From NCBI GenBank assembly GCA_016286835.1, contig JAEEUD010000140.1, forward strand, positions 1-5,405: a stretch of DNA of 5,405 nt, read 5' to 3'. The stretch comes from Pyramidobacter sp. Lineage in GTDB: Bacteria > Synergistota > Synergistia > Synergistales > Dethiosulfovibrionaceae. A model generated the notes under the pieces. It worked only from the letters and a program-made list of their open reading frames with translations. It was not told where the DNA came from and did no database searches. Below, in pieces: positions 1 through 5,277 of the stretch. The position numbers were made by a program, and so were the translations under genes. Position 1 is the stretch's first letter; each line of letters begins with the position of its first letter.

Positions 1-2
1 AA

Positions 3-98
3 GCCCTGGACAAAGCCGGCCTGTCCATGGCCTATCCGCATATGGACGTCAACCTTTTTCGCGGGAGCCGCGCCGGAAAAGGCGGCATCGAACGCTGA
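3..98 (+). CDS. C-terminal fragment of a probable MscS-family mechanosensitive channel (5' end outside window)
   Basis: An open frame runs in from the left edge and ends at TGA (96-98), giving the last 31 residues of a protein. The fragment reads ALDKAGLSMAYPHMDVNLFR and then a short basic, glycine-rich tail. A pattern of 'aldkaGl..pyPhmdVnl' is typical of the cytoplasmic C-terminal end of MscS-type small-conductance channels, where a conserved 'GI.iPfPq.dv' strand closes the alpha/beta domain. If so, the full protein is an inner-membrane, tension-gated channel that releases solutes on hypo-osmotic shock. Only this short tail is visible, so the family call rests on one motif and could be wrong; that it is a coding 3' end is better supported, by the frame and by the strong hairpin 18 bases after the stop. 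Confidence 0.6.
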   Translation, partial: ALDKAGLSMAYPHMDVNLFRGSRAGKGGIER

Positions 99-115
99 GC
101 AAAGAATCAGCTGAA

Positions 116-165
116 AAAACACGGGCTTCCCCTGCGGTTTTATCAGCGCGGGAAGCCCGTGTTTT
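116..165 (+). terminator. Hairpin terminator after the MscS-like gene (copy 1 of a repeated hairpin)
   Basis: A perfect 16-bp stem pairs 116-131 (aaaacacgggcttccc) with 150-165 (gggaagcccgtgtttt) around an 18-base loop. The 3' arm ends in TTTT, and the A-run at 114-119 would give a six-T tract on the other strand, so it could stop transcription in both directions. It sits 18 bases after the stop of the upstream gene. The core is almost the same sequence as the hairpin at 789-840, loop included. Confidence 0.85.
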
Positions 166-172
166 ATGCGGT

Positions 173-188
173 GATCATGAAAGATCAT
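173..188 (+). repeat. GATCAT direct repeat, 10-bp period, upstream of the promoter
   Basis: GATCAT occurs at 173-178 and again at 183-188, exactly one helical turn apart, about 20 bases upstream of the -35 element at 209. The same stretch can be read as an inverted repeat, TGATC (172-176) and GATCA (183-187). It could be a binding site for an activator of the exported-protein gene; short motifs like this also occur by chance. Confidence 0.3.
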
Positions 189-208
189 TTGTGAGGAAAA
201 TCTCAAGT

Positions 209-236
209 TTGACAAGTAATAAATCAATGTTATATT
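209..236 (+). promoter_or_regulatory. Sigma-70-type promoter of the exported Cys/His protein gene
   Basis: A perfect -35 box TTGACA (209-214) is followed after 16 bases by TATATT (231-236, 5 of 6 to TATAAT) in an AT-rich stretch. Transcription would start near 243, giving a leader of about 64 bases. The leader contains an inverted repeat GACGGA (245-250) / TCCGTC (273-278) that could form a 5' stem-loop. Confidence 0.75.
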
Positions 237-291
237 TATATAAAGACGGATAAGTGGGCCTTTCCGTTCATGTCCGTCCATTTCAGATGCA

Positions 292-297
292 AGGGAG
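292..297 (+). promoter_or_regulatory. Ribosome binding site that decides the start at 307
   Basis: AGGGAG at 292-297 directly abuts the ATG at 298, which is too close for initiation, but lies 9 bases before the ATG at 307. The 307 start also gives a textbook signal peptide beginning MKKS, so 307 is preferred to the longer frame from 298. Confidence 0.75.
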
Positions 298-306
298 ATG
301 TTTGTC

Positions 307-765
307 ATGAAAAAGTCGTACCGCTTTGTTCTTTTCGCGTGCCTTGCCGCTGCGCTGTGCCTGAGCGCCGCCGCAGCCTTCGCGGCTCCCCCGCCTCCGC
401 CCGGCCCCGGCCATCATTCCGAGCGCAGGTTCGATCCCAGGCCCGAGCCGCCGCATGGACCGCATTATGATCCCCCTCCCGCTCCGAAGCCCGGACGCGG
501 ACGGTATTACGATCCTGACTATCGTCCCGCTCCGCACAATCCGCCGCCCCCTCCGCCTCCTCAGTACGGCCCCGAGCATGGTCCGAAACACGGTGTGCCT
601 TTGTCGGCGGAAGTCTGGGCGATGCCTGAAGGACATGGCTTCCATCGCTTTGGCTGCAAATTCATCCGCGGCCGCCGCGGGCTGCTCCGCATGACCGCCG
701 AAGAGGCGCAGCGCCGCGGGTATCGCCCCTGCCGCACCTGCTTCCCGAACGCACATCGCCATTAA
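307..765 (+). CDS. Small exported protein: signal peptide, Pro/His-rich stretch, C-terminal HxxxC...CxxC putative metal-binding module
   Basis: A 152-residue protein of unknown function. Residues 1-26 form a Sec signal peptide: MKKS, a hydrophobic core, then AFA with likely cleavage at 26/27. Residues 27-97 are low complexity, rich in Pro, His, Gly and Tyr, with recurring FDP/YDP units and a seven-proline run near 79-85. Residues 102-148 form a compact module: V-W-A-M-P-E-G then H113-x3-C117, a basic turn, an EEA helix (132-134), G-Y-x-P-C142-x2-C145-F-P. This H-x3-C / P-C-x2-C pattern matches the small Ada-type metal-binding modules found at the ends of bacterial competence-type nucleases and surface proteins, where it probably binds zinc; that is family knowledge, and zinc binding here is inferred. 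It has its own promoter and a terminator shared with the convergent lyase gene, so it appears monocistronic. A role in periplasmic or surface metal or ligand binding is possible but untested. Confidence 0.8.
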   Translation: MKKSYRFVLFACLAAALCLSAAAAFAAPPPPPGPGHHSERRFDPRPEPPHGPHYDPPPAPKPGRGRYYDPDYRPAPHNPPPPPPPQYGPEHGPKHGVPLSAEVWAMPEGHGFHRFGCKFIRGRRGLLRMTAEEAQRRGYRPCRTCFPNAHRH

Positions 766-788
766 AAGCGTATTATCTCCGGATTCAA

Positions 789-840
789 TAAAGCACGGGC
801 TTCCCATGCGGTTTTCACCGCGCGGGAAGCCCGTGCTTTA
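789..840. terminator. Bidirectional hairpin terminator between convergent genes (copy 2 of the repeated hairpin)
   Basis: A perfect 17-bp stem pairs 789-805 (taaagcacgggcttccc) with 824-840 (gggaagcccgtgcttta); the 18-base loop can pair further (808-811 with 818-821). It lies 23 bases after the exported-protein stop and 22 bases after the lyase stop on the opposite strand, with short T-rich ends in both directions (CTTTA and CTTTATT), so it can serve both genes. Confidence 0.85.
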
Positions 841-862
841 CGCTGCGCGAATCGATTTGCGC

Positions 863-1822
863 TTACTTCTTCTCCATCGTCTGGTTCTTGATCTGCTTGG
901 TGGGGATCTCGCGGATCAGGTCTTTCGACTTGCCGGCGCGCAGCAGGTAGCTGTCGGTGGCGTGTCCGAGCATGGCGACGAGGCGGCGGCTCACGTCCAT
1001 GGCGGCGTCGAGGTCGATGCCCGTCTTCACGTTCATTTCTTCGAGCATGTGGATCACGTCTTCGCTGGCGACGTTGCCGGCCGCGCCGGGCACGAAGGGG
1101 CAGCCGCCCACGCCGGCGAACGACGTGTCAAAACGCGTGAAGCCTGCCTGCATCCCTGCGAGGATGTTGGCCACGCCGAGGCCGCGCGTGTTGTGGAAGT
1201 GCAGCCACCACGTGACCTGGGGATAATCTTTGGCCATCTGCACGCACATGTCGTGCACCTGCGAGGGGAAGGCGACGCCGGAAGCGTCGGAAAGCGAGAT
1301 CTCCGTCACGCCGACGGCCAGATACGCTTCGACGATCTCTTTCACGTCGCTGAGGGGGATCTCCTTGTCCCAGGGCGAGCCGAAGGCCATCGAGATGGAA
1401 CCGGAAATGCCGATGCCGTCGGCCTTGGCGGCATCGCAGCAGGCGCCGAAGCCGGCCACGCTCTCGGCGGGCGTGCGGTTGAGGTTCGCGAGGTTGTGCG
1501 CCTTGCTGGCCGAAACGTTCAGCTTGACTTTCTTGCAGCCGCAGGCCACGGCGCGCTCCACGCCCTTGAGGTTGGCGATCAGGGCGCGGTATTCCACGCC
1601 GGGAACGGGCGTGAGGGCCTTGAACACGTCGTCGGTGTTGGCCATCTGCGGCACGGCCTTGGGGCTGACGAACGAGCCGACTTCGATGACGGGGAAGCCC
1701 GCCTTGGCGGAAGCGTTGATGAGCTCGACCTTCTCTTCGACGGTGAAGATCTTCTTCTCGTTCTGAAGCCCGTCGCGGGGGCCGACTTCGCACAGCGTTA
1801 CTTCTTTGACATAATCCATCAT
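863..1822 (-). CDS. Hydroxymethylglutaryl-CoA lyase family protein (DRE-TIM aldolase)
   Basis: A full-length 319-residue protein, close to the usual size of the family. HMG-CoA lyase cleaves HMG-CoA to acetyl-CoA and acetoacetate in the cytoplasm, using a divalent metal, and is the last step of leucine breakdown. The TIM-barrel starts with E-V-G-P-R16-D17-G-L-Q-N-E, carrying the conserved Arg and the metal-binding Asp. The two histidine ligands are H208 and H210 in W-L-H-F-H-N-T. The signature S-F-A-G-V-G-G-C241-P-F holds the catalytic cysteine loop, and N250 in G-A-A-G-N is the fourth metal ligand. All key residues are present, so an active enzyme is expected. Two ATGs stand in tandem (1822, 1819); GGGAGG at 1831-1836 is 8 bases before the first, which is chosen. 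No other leucine-pathway gene (methylcrotonyl-CoA carboxylase, methylglutaconyl-CoA hydratase) is in view, so the true acyl-CoA substrate is open. It has its own promoter at 1888-1915. Confidence 0.9.
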   Translation of the reverse strand: MMDYVKEVTLCEVGPRDGLQNEKKIFTVEEKVELINASAKAGFPVIEVGSFVSPKAVPQMANTDDVFKALTPVPGVEYRALIANLKGVERAVACGCKKVKLNVSASKAHNLANLNRTPAESVAGFGACCDAAKADGIGISGSISMAFGSPWDKEIPLSDVKEIVEAYLAVGVTEISLSDASGVAFPSQVHDMCVQMAKDYPQVTWWLHFHNTRGLGVANILAGMQAGFTRFDTSFAGVGGCPFVPGAAGNVASEDVIHMLEEMNVKTGIDLDAAMDVSRRLVAMLGHATDSYLLRAGKSKDLIREIPTKQIKNQTMEKK

Positions 1823-1846
1823 GACAGTACCCTCCCATAAAAGTTA

Positions 1847-1887
1847 GAGCGCGGAGATTTCTCAATAATCGAAAAACATCCGCGCTC
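1847..1887. repeat. Perfect 9-bp inverted repeat in the lyase promoter/leader
   Basis: GAGCGCGGA (1847-1855) and TCCGCGCTC (1879-1887) are exact inverted copies separated by 23 bases. The right arm overlaps the expected transcription start (about 1881) of the lyase gene, just after its -10 box; the left arm is 10 bases upstream of the ribosome binding site. It could be a pair of repressor half-sites on DNA, or a partial stem at the 5' end of the mRNA. Confidence 0.6.
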
Positions 1888-1915
1888 ATTATAACAGACG
1901 AACAGCGATTTTTAA
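1888..1915 (-). promoter_or_regulatory. Extended -10 promoter of the HMG-CoA lyase gene
   Basis: On the minus strand, TATAAT (1893 to 1888) is a perfect -10 box preceded by TGT, an extended -10. A weak -35 TTAAAA (1915 to 1910) lies 16 bases upstream. The predicted start near 1881 gives a leader of about 60 bases. A strong -10 with a poor -35 is typical of activator-assisted promoters, which fits the half-sites at 1919-1944. Confidence 0.7.
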
Positions 1916-1918
1916 TGA

Positions 1919-1944
1919 GTGAAATATAGTTTCACGATGTGAAA
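1919..1944. promoter_or_regulatory. Cluster of three GTGAAA half-sites, candidate operator
   Basis: GTGAAA (1919-1924), TTTCAC (1930-1935) and GTGAAA (1939-1944) alternate in orientation with gaps of 5 and 3 bases. They occupy about -38 to -63 relative to the predicted lyase start, just upstream of its weak -35, and follow directly on the GltS stop codon side. The arrangement suggests a regulator that binds a pair of half-sites. The regulator is unknown; the spacing does not match the CRP site (GTGA-N6-TCAC). Confidence 0.5.
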
Positions 1945-1952
1945 GTTTTTGC

Positions 1953-3269
1953 TTACTGACGGAAGAACACGAACAGGACGACGATCGGCACGGCCATGAG
2001 GAGGAAGCCGAGGCCGGCGCCGTAGAACACGCCCATCGTCATGCAGATCATCGGCAGCAGCGCAGGCATGGAGCCGTAAACGGGCGCCCAGATCGAGTTG
2101 CCGATGGCCAGCGTGTCGGCCGCATCGGTGCGCGTGTCGGGATCGACGCAGCGGATCAGGGCCAGTCCCGTGGGGACGGAGCCGGTAGCGGCGCCGAACA
2201 GTCCGATGTACTTCTCGAACCAGTTGCTGCGGTGGAACTTCTTCGACAGGTACTGGCACTGCAGGGCCGTAAGGAGGATGATGACGGCGCTCATCACGAG
2301 GATGGGCACGATCAGCACGGTGACGAGCTTGAGGTTGATCGTGGAGACGGCGGAGACGATCGTGATCTCCAGGCCGAGGCCGGAGATGGTGTTGATCGTG
2401 CGGCGGTCAACGTAGCTCTTGAGCGGCGTGCGCTTGATGATGCTCCACACGAGCATACCGGCGAGGATGCCGTTCATCAGTCCGGGAAGGGGCTTGAGCT
2501 GCGGGATGACACTCTTGAGGTACCCCATGCCCTTGTTGCCGAGGAACATGCAGAACAGCACGATGGCCAGCTGGAACGAGAAGTTGTCGATGCCGGTGCT
2601 GGGAACTCGCTCAACGCCGATGGGGGCGCGCTTGTTCTCCGGCAGAAGGCCGCCGAAGAAGCTGGGATCGGCCTTGTAGTCGCTGACGGCCTGAGTGGCC
2701 CAGCCCTTGCGCACGCCGATGTTGATGATCAGCATGCCGAAGACGAAGCAGGCGATGACGCCGAGCGTGGACATGACCATGCCGATGTCGGTGTTGCCGA
2801 GGATCTGATAGTGCTCCCAGGCCGCTCCGGCGCCGGCTGCCGTGCCGTGGCCGCCCCAGTAGGAGAACACGGCCTCCGAGCCCCAGCCGAAGGGCAGCTG
2901 CGGCCACATGCCGGTCTTCTCCATGACCGAGCCGAGGCCGAGGCCGACGAACATCTGCATACCGTACAGCGAGACGGTGATGCAGAGGTGGATCAGATAG
3001 GTGCTGAGCTTGTTTTTGTCAACGTTGACGCCGATGACGGAGGCCGTGAGCACGAGCGTGATCATCACGCCGGCCATCGAGCTGAACGACTTGGGGATGG
3101 TCACCCAGCCGAGCACCTGCGGTCCCAGCACGAGGGCAAGGATGCCGCCGACGATCGAGGCGGGGATGTAAAAGCGCTGCAGCGGCTTGACCAGCTCGCG
3201 GATGACGAAACCGGCCATCAGGAACGTGAACAGCAGGATCAGGTCCTGGAAAATGCTTGCAAATGTCAT
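1953..3269 (-). CDS. gltS: Sodium/glutamate symporter (GltS/ESS) family carrier
   Basis: A 438-residue polytopic inner-membrane protein. GltS-type carriers take up glutamate with sodium; the exact substrate here cannot be read from sequence. It has the inverted two-half build of the family: hydrophobic helices through about residue 185, a polar cytoplasmic loop at roughly 185-228, then a second set to the C-terminus. Each half carries a glycine-rich re-entrant motif: G139-G-H-G-T-A-A-G in the first, and G359-A-A-T-G-S-V-P-T-G in the second, matching the GHGTA and G-x-TPTA type motifs of GltS. It is somewhat longer than E. coli GltS (about 400). The ATG at 3269 is chosen because AAGGAG (3280-3285) lies 10 bases before it and the first helix starts soon after; a frame extension to 3356 is polar, lacks a ribosome site and overlaps a terminator. 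No clear promoter is visible, so it may depend on read-through from the aldehyde dehydrogenase gene. Confidence 0.88.
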   Translation of the reverse strand: MTFASIFQDLILLFTFLMAGFVIRELVKPLQRFYIPASIVGGILALVLGPQVLGWVTIPKSFSSMAGVMITLVLTASVIGVNVDKNKLSTYLIHLCITVSLYGMQMFVGLGLGSVMEKTGMWPQLPFGWGSEAVFSYWGGHGTAAGAGAAWEHYQILGNTDIGMVMSTLGVIACFVFGMLIINIGVRKGWATQAVSDYKADPSFFGGLLPENKRAPIGVERVPSTGIDNFSFQLAIVLFCMFLGNKGMGYLKSVIPQLKPLPGLMNGILAGMLVWSIIKRTPLKSYVDRRTINTISGLGLEITIVSAVSTINLKLVTVLIVPILVMSAVIILLTALQCQYLSKKFHRSNWFEKYIGLFGAATGSVPTGLALIRCVDPDTRTDAADTLAIGNSIWAPVYGSMPALLPMICMTMGVFYGAGLGFLLMAVPIVVLFVFFRQ

Positions 3270-3304
3270 GGTCTTAACTCTCCTTATGGAATGATTTGTA
3301 CGGT

Positions 3305-3327
3305 CTTTCACAAACAGAGCCTGAAAG
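3305..3327. repeat. CTTTCA / TGAAAG inverted repeat upstream of the GltS gene
   Basis: CTTTCA (3305-3310) and TGAAAG (3322-3327) are exact inverted copies, 11 bases apart, 35-58 bases upstream of the GltS start. The left arm reads on as TTTCAC (3306-3311), the same hexamer as in the half-site cluster before the lyase gene, so a shared regulator is possible. The evidence is thin because the arms are short. Confidence 0.3.
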
Positions 3328-3378
3328 AAAGTCCCGCCCCGCCGCGCGAAAAGCACGGAAAGAGCGAGGCGGAACTTT
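3328..3378 (-). terminator. Rho-independent terminator of the aldehyde dehydrogenase gene
   Basis: Read on the minus strand, 3378-3364 (aaagttccgcctcgc) pairs with 3342-3328 (gcggggcgggacttt) in a 15-bp GC-rich stem with two G-U pairs, followed by a broken T-tract (CTTTC). The two wobble pairs would be C-A mismatches in a plus-strand transcript, so the hairpin is built to act in the minus direction. It lies 44 bases after the aldehyde dehydrogenase stop. A smaller inverted repeat GACTCT (3389-3394) / AGAGTC (3413-3418) sits between the stop and this stem. The weak T-tract may let some transcription through to the carrier gene. Confidence 0.7.
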
Positions 3379-3421
3379 GCGATACTCTGACTCTCGAAAA
3401 GATGACGGAGAAAGAGTCTAT

Positions 3422-4864
3422 TTACTCCTCATCCATGCCGTCGTGATAGAACTCGCCGAAGAGCTCCTGCATGGGAGGCATATCCGTGAGGATCACGCGC
3501 GACACCCACGTCGTGTTCATGTAGTGCTTCAGAGTGATGTTCTCCGAGACGATATTGCCGCCCCACGTGCCGCAGCCCATCGAGCTCGTCGGAGGCATGC
3601 CGTTGTTCGGCGCACCCGCGTTGCCCTTGTTGTTCGGCTGACGCACCATGATACGCGACACAGGCGCCGCCATGCCCAGACGGTCGATATGACTGTCGTC
3701 CCAGCTGTAGATGCCGCAGCTGTGACCCTTGCCGCCCACCTCAAAGATCGCCCGCATCATGTCAAGAGCGTTCTCGAACTCGCCCTCGTACTTGAACAGA
3801 GCCAGCAGGGTGGTCAGCTTCTCACTCGAGAAGAAATGCTCCTTGCCGATATCGTTCTTGCCGCCGCCGGTCACCATGATGAACTTGCGGTCCGCGGGGA
3901 TCGTGAAGCCCGCCGCCTCGGCCAGCTTCTGCGGAGCGATCGCGACCGTGCCCGGCAGACGATGGCCCGTCTCGTCCCACATGACCTTCTTGACCTTCTC
4001 GGCTTCCTCCGGCGTAGCCAGATAACCGCCCTCGGCGATCAGAGCCTTCACCATCGCGTCATAGACACTCTCGTGGATGACAAGATTGCCGTCGCACGAG
4101 CAGCCCGAACCGAAGTCAGAAGTCTTGCTGATACGAGTATTGCGGGCAGCCTCAGCCTGACGCTCAGGCGTATCCGCCGTATTGTCGATGATCACCGTCG
4201 CGTTGCCCGCACCCGAACCGTAGGCAGGCACACCCGTGCTGTACGCCGACTTCACCATCGGACGGCCGCCCGTGGCGATCGTCAGATCACAGCGCTTCAT
4301 CAGCTCCTGCGAAAGAGTGATCGTCGGATTCTTGATCCCCTGGATGATGTCAGCCGGAGCACCCTCACGGACAAGCACCTCACGGATGATATCGATGCAC
4401 TTGTTCGTGACCACCTTCGCTCTGGGATGCGGACTGCAGATCAGCACGTCACGCGCCTTGATCGCGTAGAGGATCTGCCCCGCAGGCGTCAGACAGGGAT
4501 TCGTCGTGGGAACCAGCGAAGCGATCACACCCACCGGCTTGGCATACTTCGTGATCCCCTTCTCAGGGATCGTCTCGATGACGCCGACACTCTTGTGACG
4601 CAGACACTCACGGAGGATCAGCTTCACCTTGTTGCGCTTGTTGCGCTTGGTGACCTTGTCGCCCAGCCCCGTCTCATCGACAGCCTCATCGCAGAGCGGA
4701 GCCCAGACCTTGAGATCGTAGAGCTTGGCGCCAACAGCCTGGCAGAGATGATCGACGCGGGCCTGATCATACGTGGCGATGACAGCGGCAGCCTTGCGGG
4801 CCTTGGCGACCATTTCGTCGAGCAGAGCGAGCTCTTCGGGCGTAGCGACTTTGTGTTCGGACAT
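3422..4864 (-). CDS. CoA-acylating aldehyde dehydrogenase (acetaldehyde or sulfoacetaldehyde type)
   Basis: A 480-residue cytoplasmic enzyme of the acylating branch of the aldehyde dehydrogenase superfamily, which oxidises an aldehyde with NAD(P)+ and CoA to an acyl-CoA, or runs in reverse. Key motifs match the N-terminal domain of AdhE: V118-P-T-T-N-P (NAD-binding region), S144-P-H-P-R-A-K, A197-T-G-G-R-P-M-V-K-S-A-Y, the Cys loop K247-T-S-D-F-G-S-G-C255-S-C, and G430-C-G-T-W-G-G-N-x-V-S-E-N-I. C255 aligns with the catalytic cysteine of AdhE (T-F-D-N-G-M-I-C). It lacks the fused alcohol dehydrogenase domain of AdhE; a separate iron alcohol dehydrogenase starts divergently at 5343. The variant loop (C-S-C-D-G-N instead of I-C-A-S-E-Q) and T-T-N-P-C-L-T-P remind me of acylating sulfoacetaldehyde dehydrogenases, so that substrate is plausible but unproven. 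The start at 4864 is set by AAGGGAG (4874-4880), 9 bases upstream; the frame stays open to 5053 but that part overlaps the promoter. Confidence 0.85.
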   Translation of the reverse strand: MSEHKVATPEELALLDEMVAKARKAAAVIATYDQARVDHLCQAVGAKLYDLKVWAPLCDEAVDETGLGDKVTKRNKRNKVKLILRECLRHKSVGVIETIPEKGITKYAKPVGVIASLVPTTNPCLTPAGQILYAIKARDVLICSPHPRAKVVTNKCIDIIREVLVREGAPADIIQGIKNPTITLSQELMKRCDLTIATGGRPMVKSAYSTGVPAYGSGAGNATVIIDNTADTPERQAEAARNTRISKTSDFGSGCSCDGNLVIHESVYDAMVKALIAEGGYLATPEEAEKVKKVMWDETGHRLPGTVAIAPQKLAEAAGFTIPADRKFIMVTGGGKNDIGKEHFFSSEKLTTLLALFKYEGEFENALDMMRAIFEVGGKGHSCGIYSWDDSHIDRLGMAAPVSRIMVRQPNNKGNAGAPNNGMPPTSSMGCGTWGGNIVSENITLKHYMNTTWVSRVILTDMPPMQELFGEFYHDGMDEE

Positions 4865-4934
4865 GAAAAAGCACTCCCTTGATGGAATTATTGAACGGTA
4901 AATCGGTTCGCTATCATTGAAGCGATCTATCGTG

Positions 4935-4962
4935 ATTTTAAACGCCTTTTGCGATTTGTCAA
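4935..4962 (-). promoter_or_regulatory. Sigma-70-type promoter of the aldehyde dehydrogenase gene
   Basis: On the minus strand a perfect -35 TTGACA (4962 to 4957) is followed after 16 bases by TAAAAT (4940 to 4935), 5 of 6 to consensus. The predicted start near 4928 gives a leader of about 64 bases before the ATG at 4864. Two of the CTATC motifs (4911, 4927) fall at the start point and just after it. Confidence 0.7.
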
Positions 4963-5015
4963 AAATACAAACGAAGCCAGAAGCAGCAAGAAACGAAGCG
5001 CGATTTCTGCTTTGA

Positions 5016-5024
5016 TTATCCACA
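5016..5024 (+). promoter_or_regulatory. Isolated DnaA-box sequence
   Basis: TTATCCACA is an exact match to the strict DnaA box. Only one copy is visible, with no AT-rich unwinding element or further boxes, so this is not an origin. It could titrate DnaA or tie the divergent genes to replication, or be a chance match (an exact 9-mer is expected about 0.04 times in a window this size, both strands). Confidence 0.35.
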
Positions 5025-5242
5025 AGTTCTATCGAACAGCCCCGATACAGCAAAAAACTTCTATCATTTCAAGAGCGCAGAGCTATGAACCGGCCGGAGA
5101 ACGCCGATCATAAACGCGAACTATCGTTTTTCAGCGTTTTTCAAAGGAGAGAACTCATAGCAGAGTCCGAAACCGCCGGCATTACGTCGCGCCGCTCGTT
5201 CCGATGATAATGTTTTTCTATCGAAATGATAAACAATCTGAA

Positions 5243-5271
5243 TTTTCATTTTGGCGAAAAACGGCTAGAAT
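5243..5271 (+). promoter_or_regulatory. Probable promoter of the iron alcohol dehydrogenase gene
   Basis: TTTTCA (5243-5248, 4 of 6) and TAGAAT (5266-5271, 5 of 6) are separated by the optimal 17 bases. Transcription would start near 5278. The spacer contains a GAAAAACG octamer (5256-5263), a likely place for repression. Confidence 0.6.
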
Positions 5272-5277
5272 ACAAGG

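Larger units (their letters stand above)
4911..5222 (+). repeat. Six same-orientation CTATC(A/G) motifs
   Basis: CTATC starts at 4911, 4927, 5029, 5061, 5121 and 5218; each is followed by A or G (CTATCATT twice, CTATCGAA twice, CTATCGTG, CTATCGTT). The reverse complement GATAG does not occur on the plus strand in this region. About 0.5 copies per strand would be expected by chance in 470 bases. The spacings (16, 102, 32, 60, 97) are irregular, so this is not a tandem repeat; it may be a set of oriented binding sites. Confidence 0.45.

Noticed and set aside
307..345. Lipoprotein signal (L-F-A-C12) in the exported protein
   Set aside because: The cysteine is too close to the N-terminus, inside the hydrophobic core, and a normal AFA cleavage site follows.
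283..807. 174-codon minus-strand frame opposite the exported protein
   Set aside because: The plus-strand frame has a promoter, a ribosome site, a signal peptide and a conserved Cys/His module; this frame has none of these and overlaps the terminator.
806..1840. 344-codon plus-strand frame opposite the HMG-CoA lyase
   Set aside because: It is antisense to a clearly conserved enzyme; the GC-rich sense codons avoid TTA, CTA and TCA, which leaves the opposite frame open. It has low-complexity composition and no family motif.
1919..1944. Terminator of the carrier gene formed by GTTTCAC/GTGAAAG
   Set aside because: The stem is only 6 bp, AT-rich and has no T-tract after it; operator half-sites explain it better.
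3270..3356. 29-residue N-terminal extension of the carrier
   Set aside because: It overlaps the terminator stem, is polar and lacks a ribosome site; AAGGAG supports 3269.
2232..3446. 404-codon plus-strand frame opposite the GltS-type carrier
   Set aside because: It has a highly charged Asp/His/Glu-rich composition typical of an antisense shadow of a membrane protein, and it runs through the terminator and past the end of the carrier gene.
3296..4882. 528-codon plus-strand frame opposite the aldehyde dehydrogenase
   Set aside because: It is Arg/His/Leu-rich with no recognisable domain, and the opposite strand holds a motif-complete enzyme.
4865..5053. 63-residue N-terminal extension of the aldehyde dehydrogenase
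   Set aside because: It covers the predicted promoter, has no ribosome site and no family similarity; the start at 4864 has a good one.
5253..5265. Sigma-54 promoter suggested by TTGGC...GGC
   Set aside because: The GG-to-GC distance is one base short of the required spacing and the -12 element lacks TTGC.
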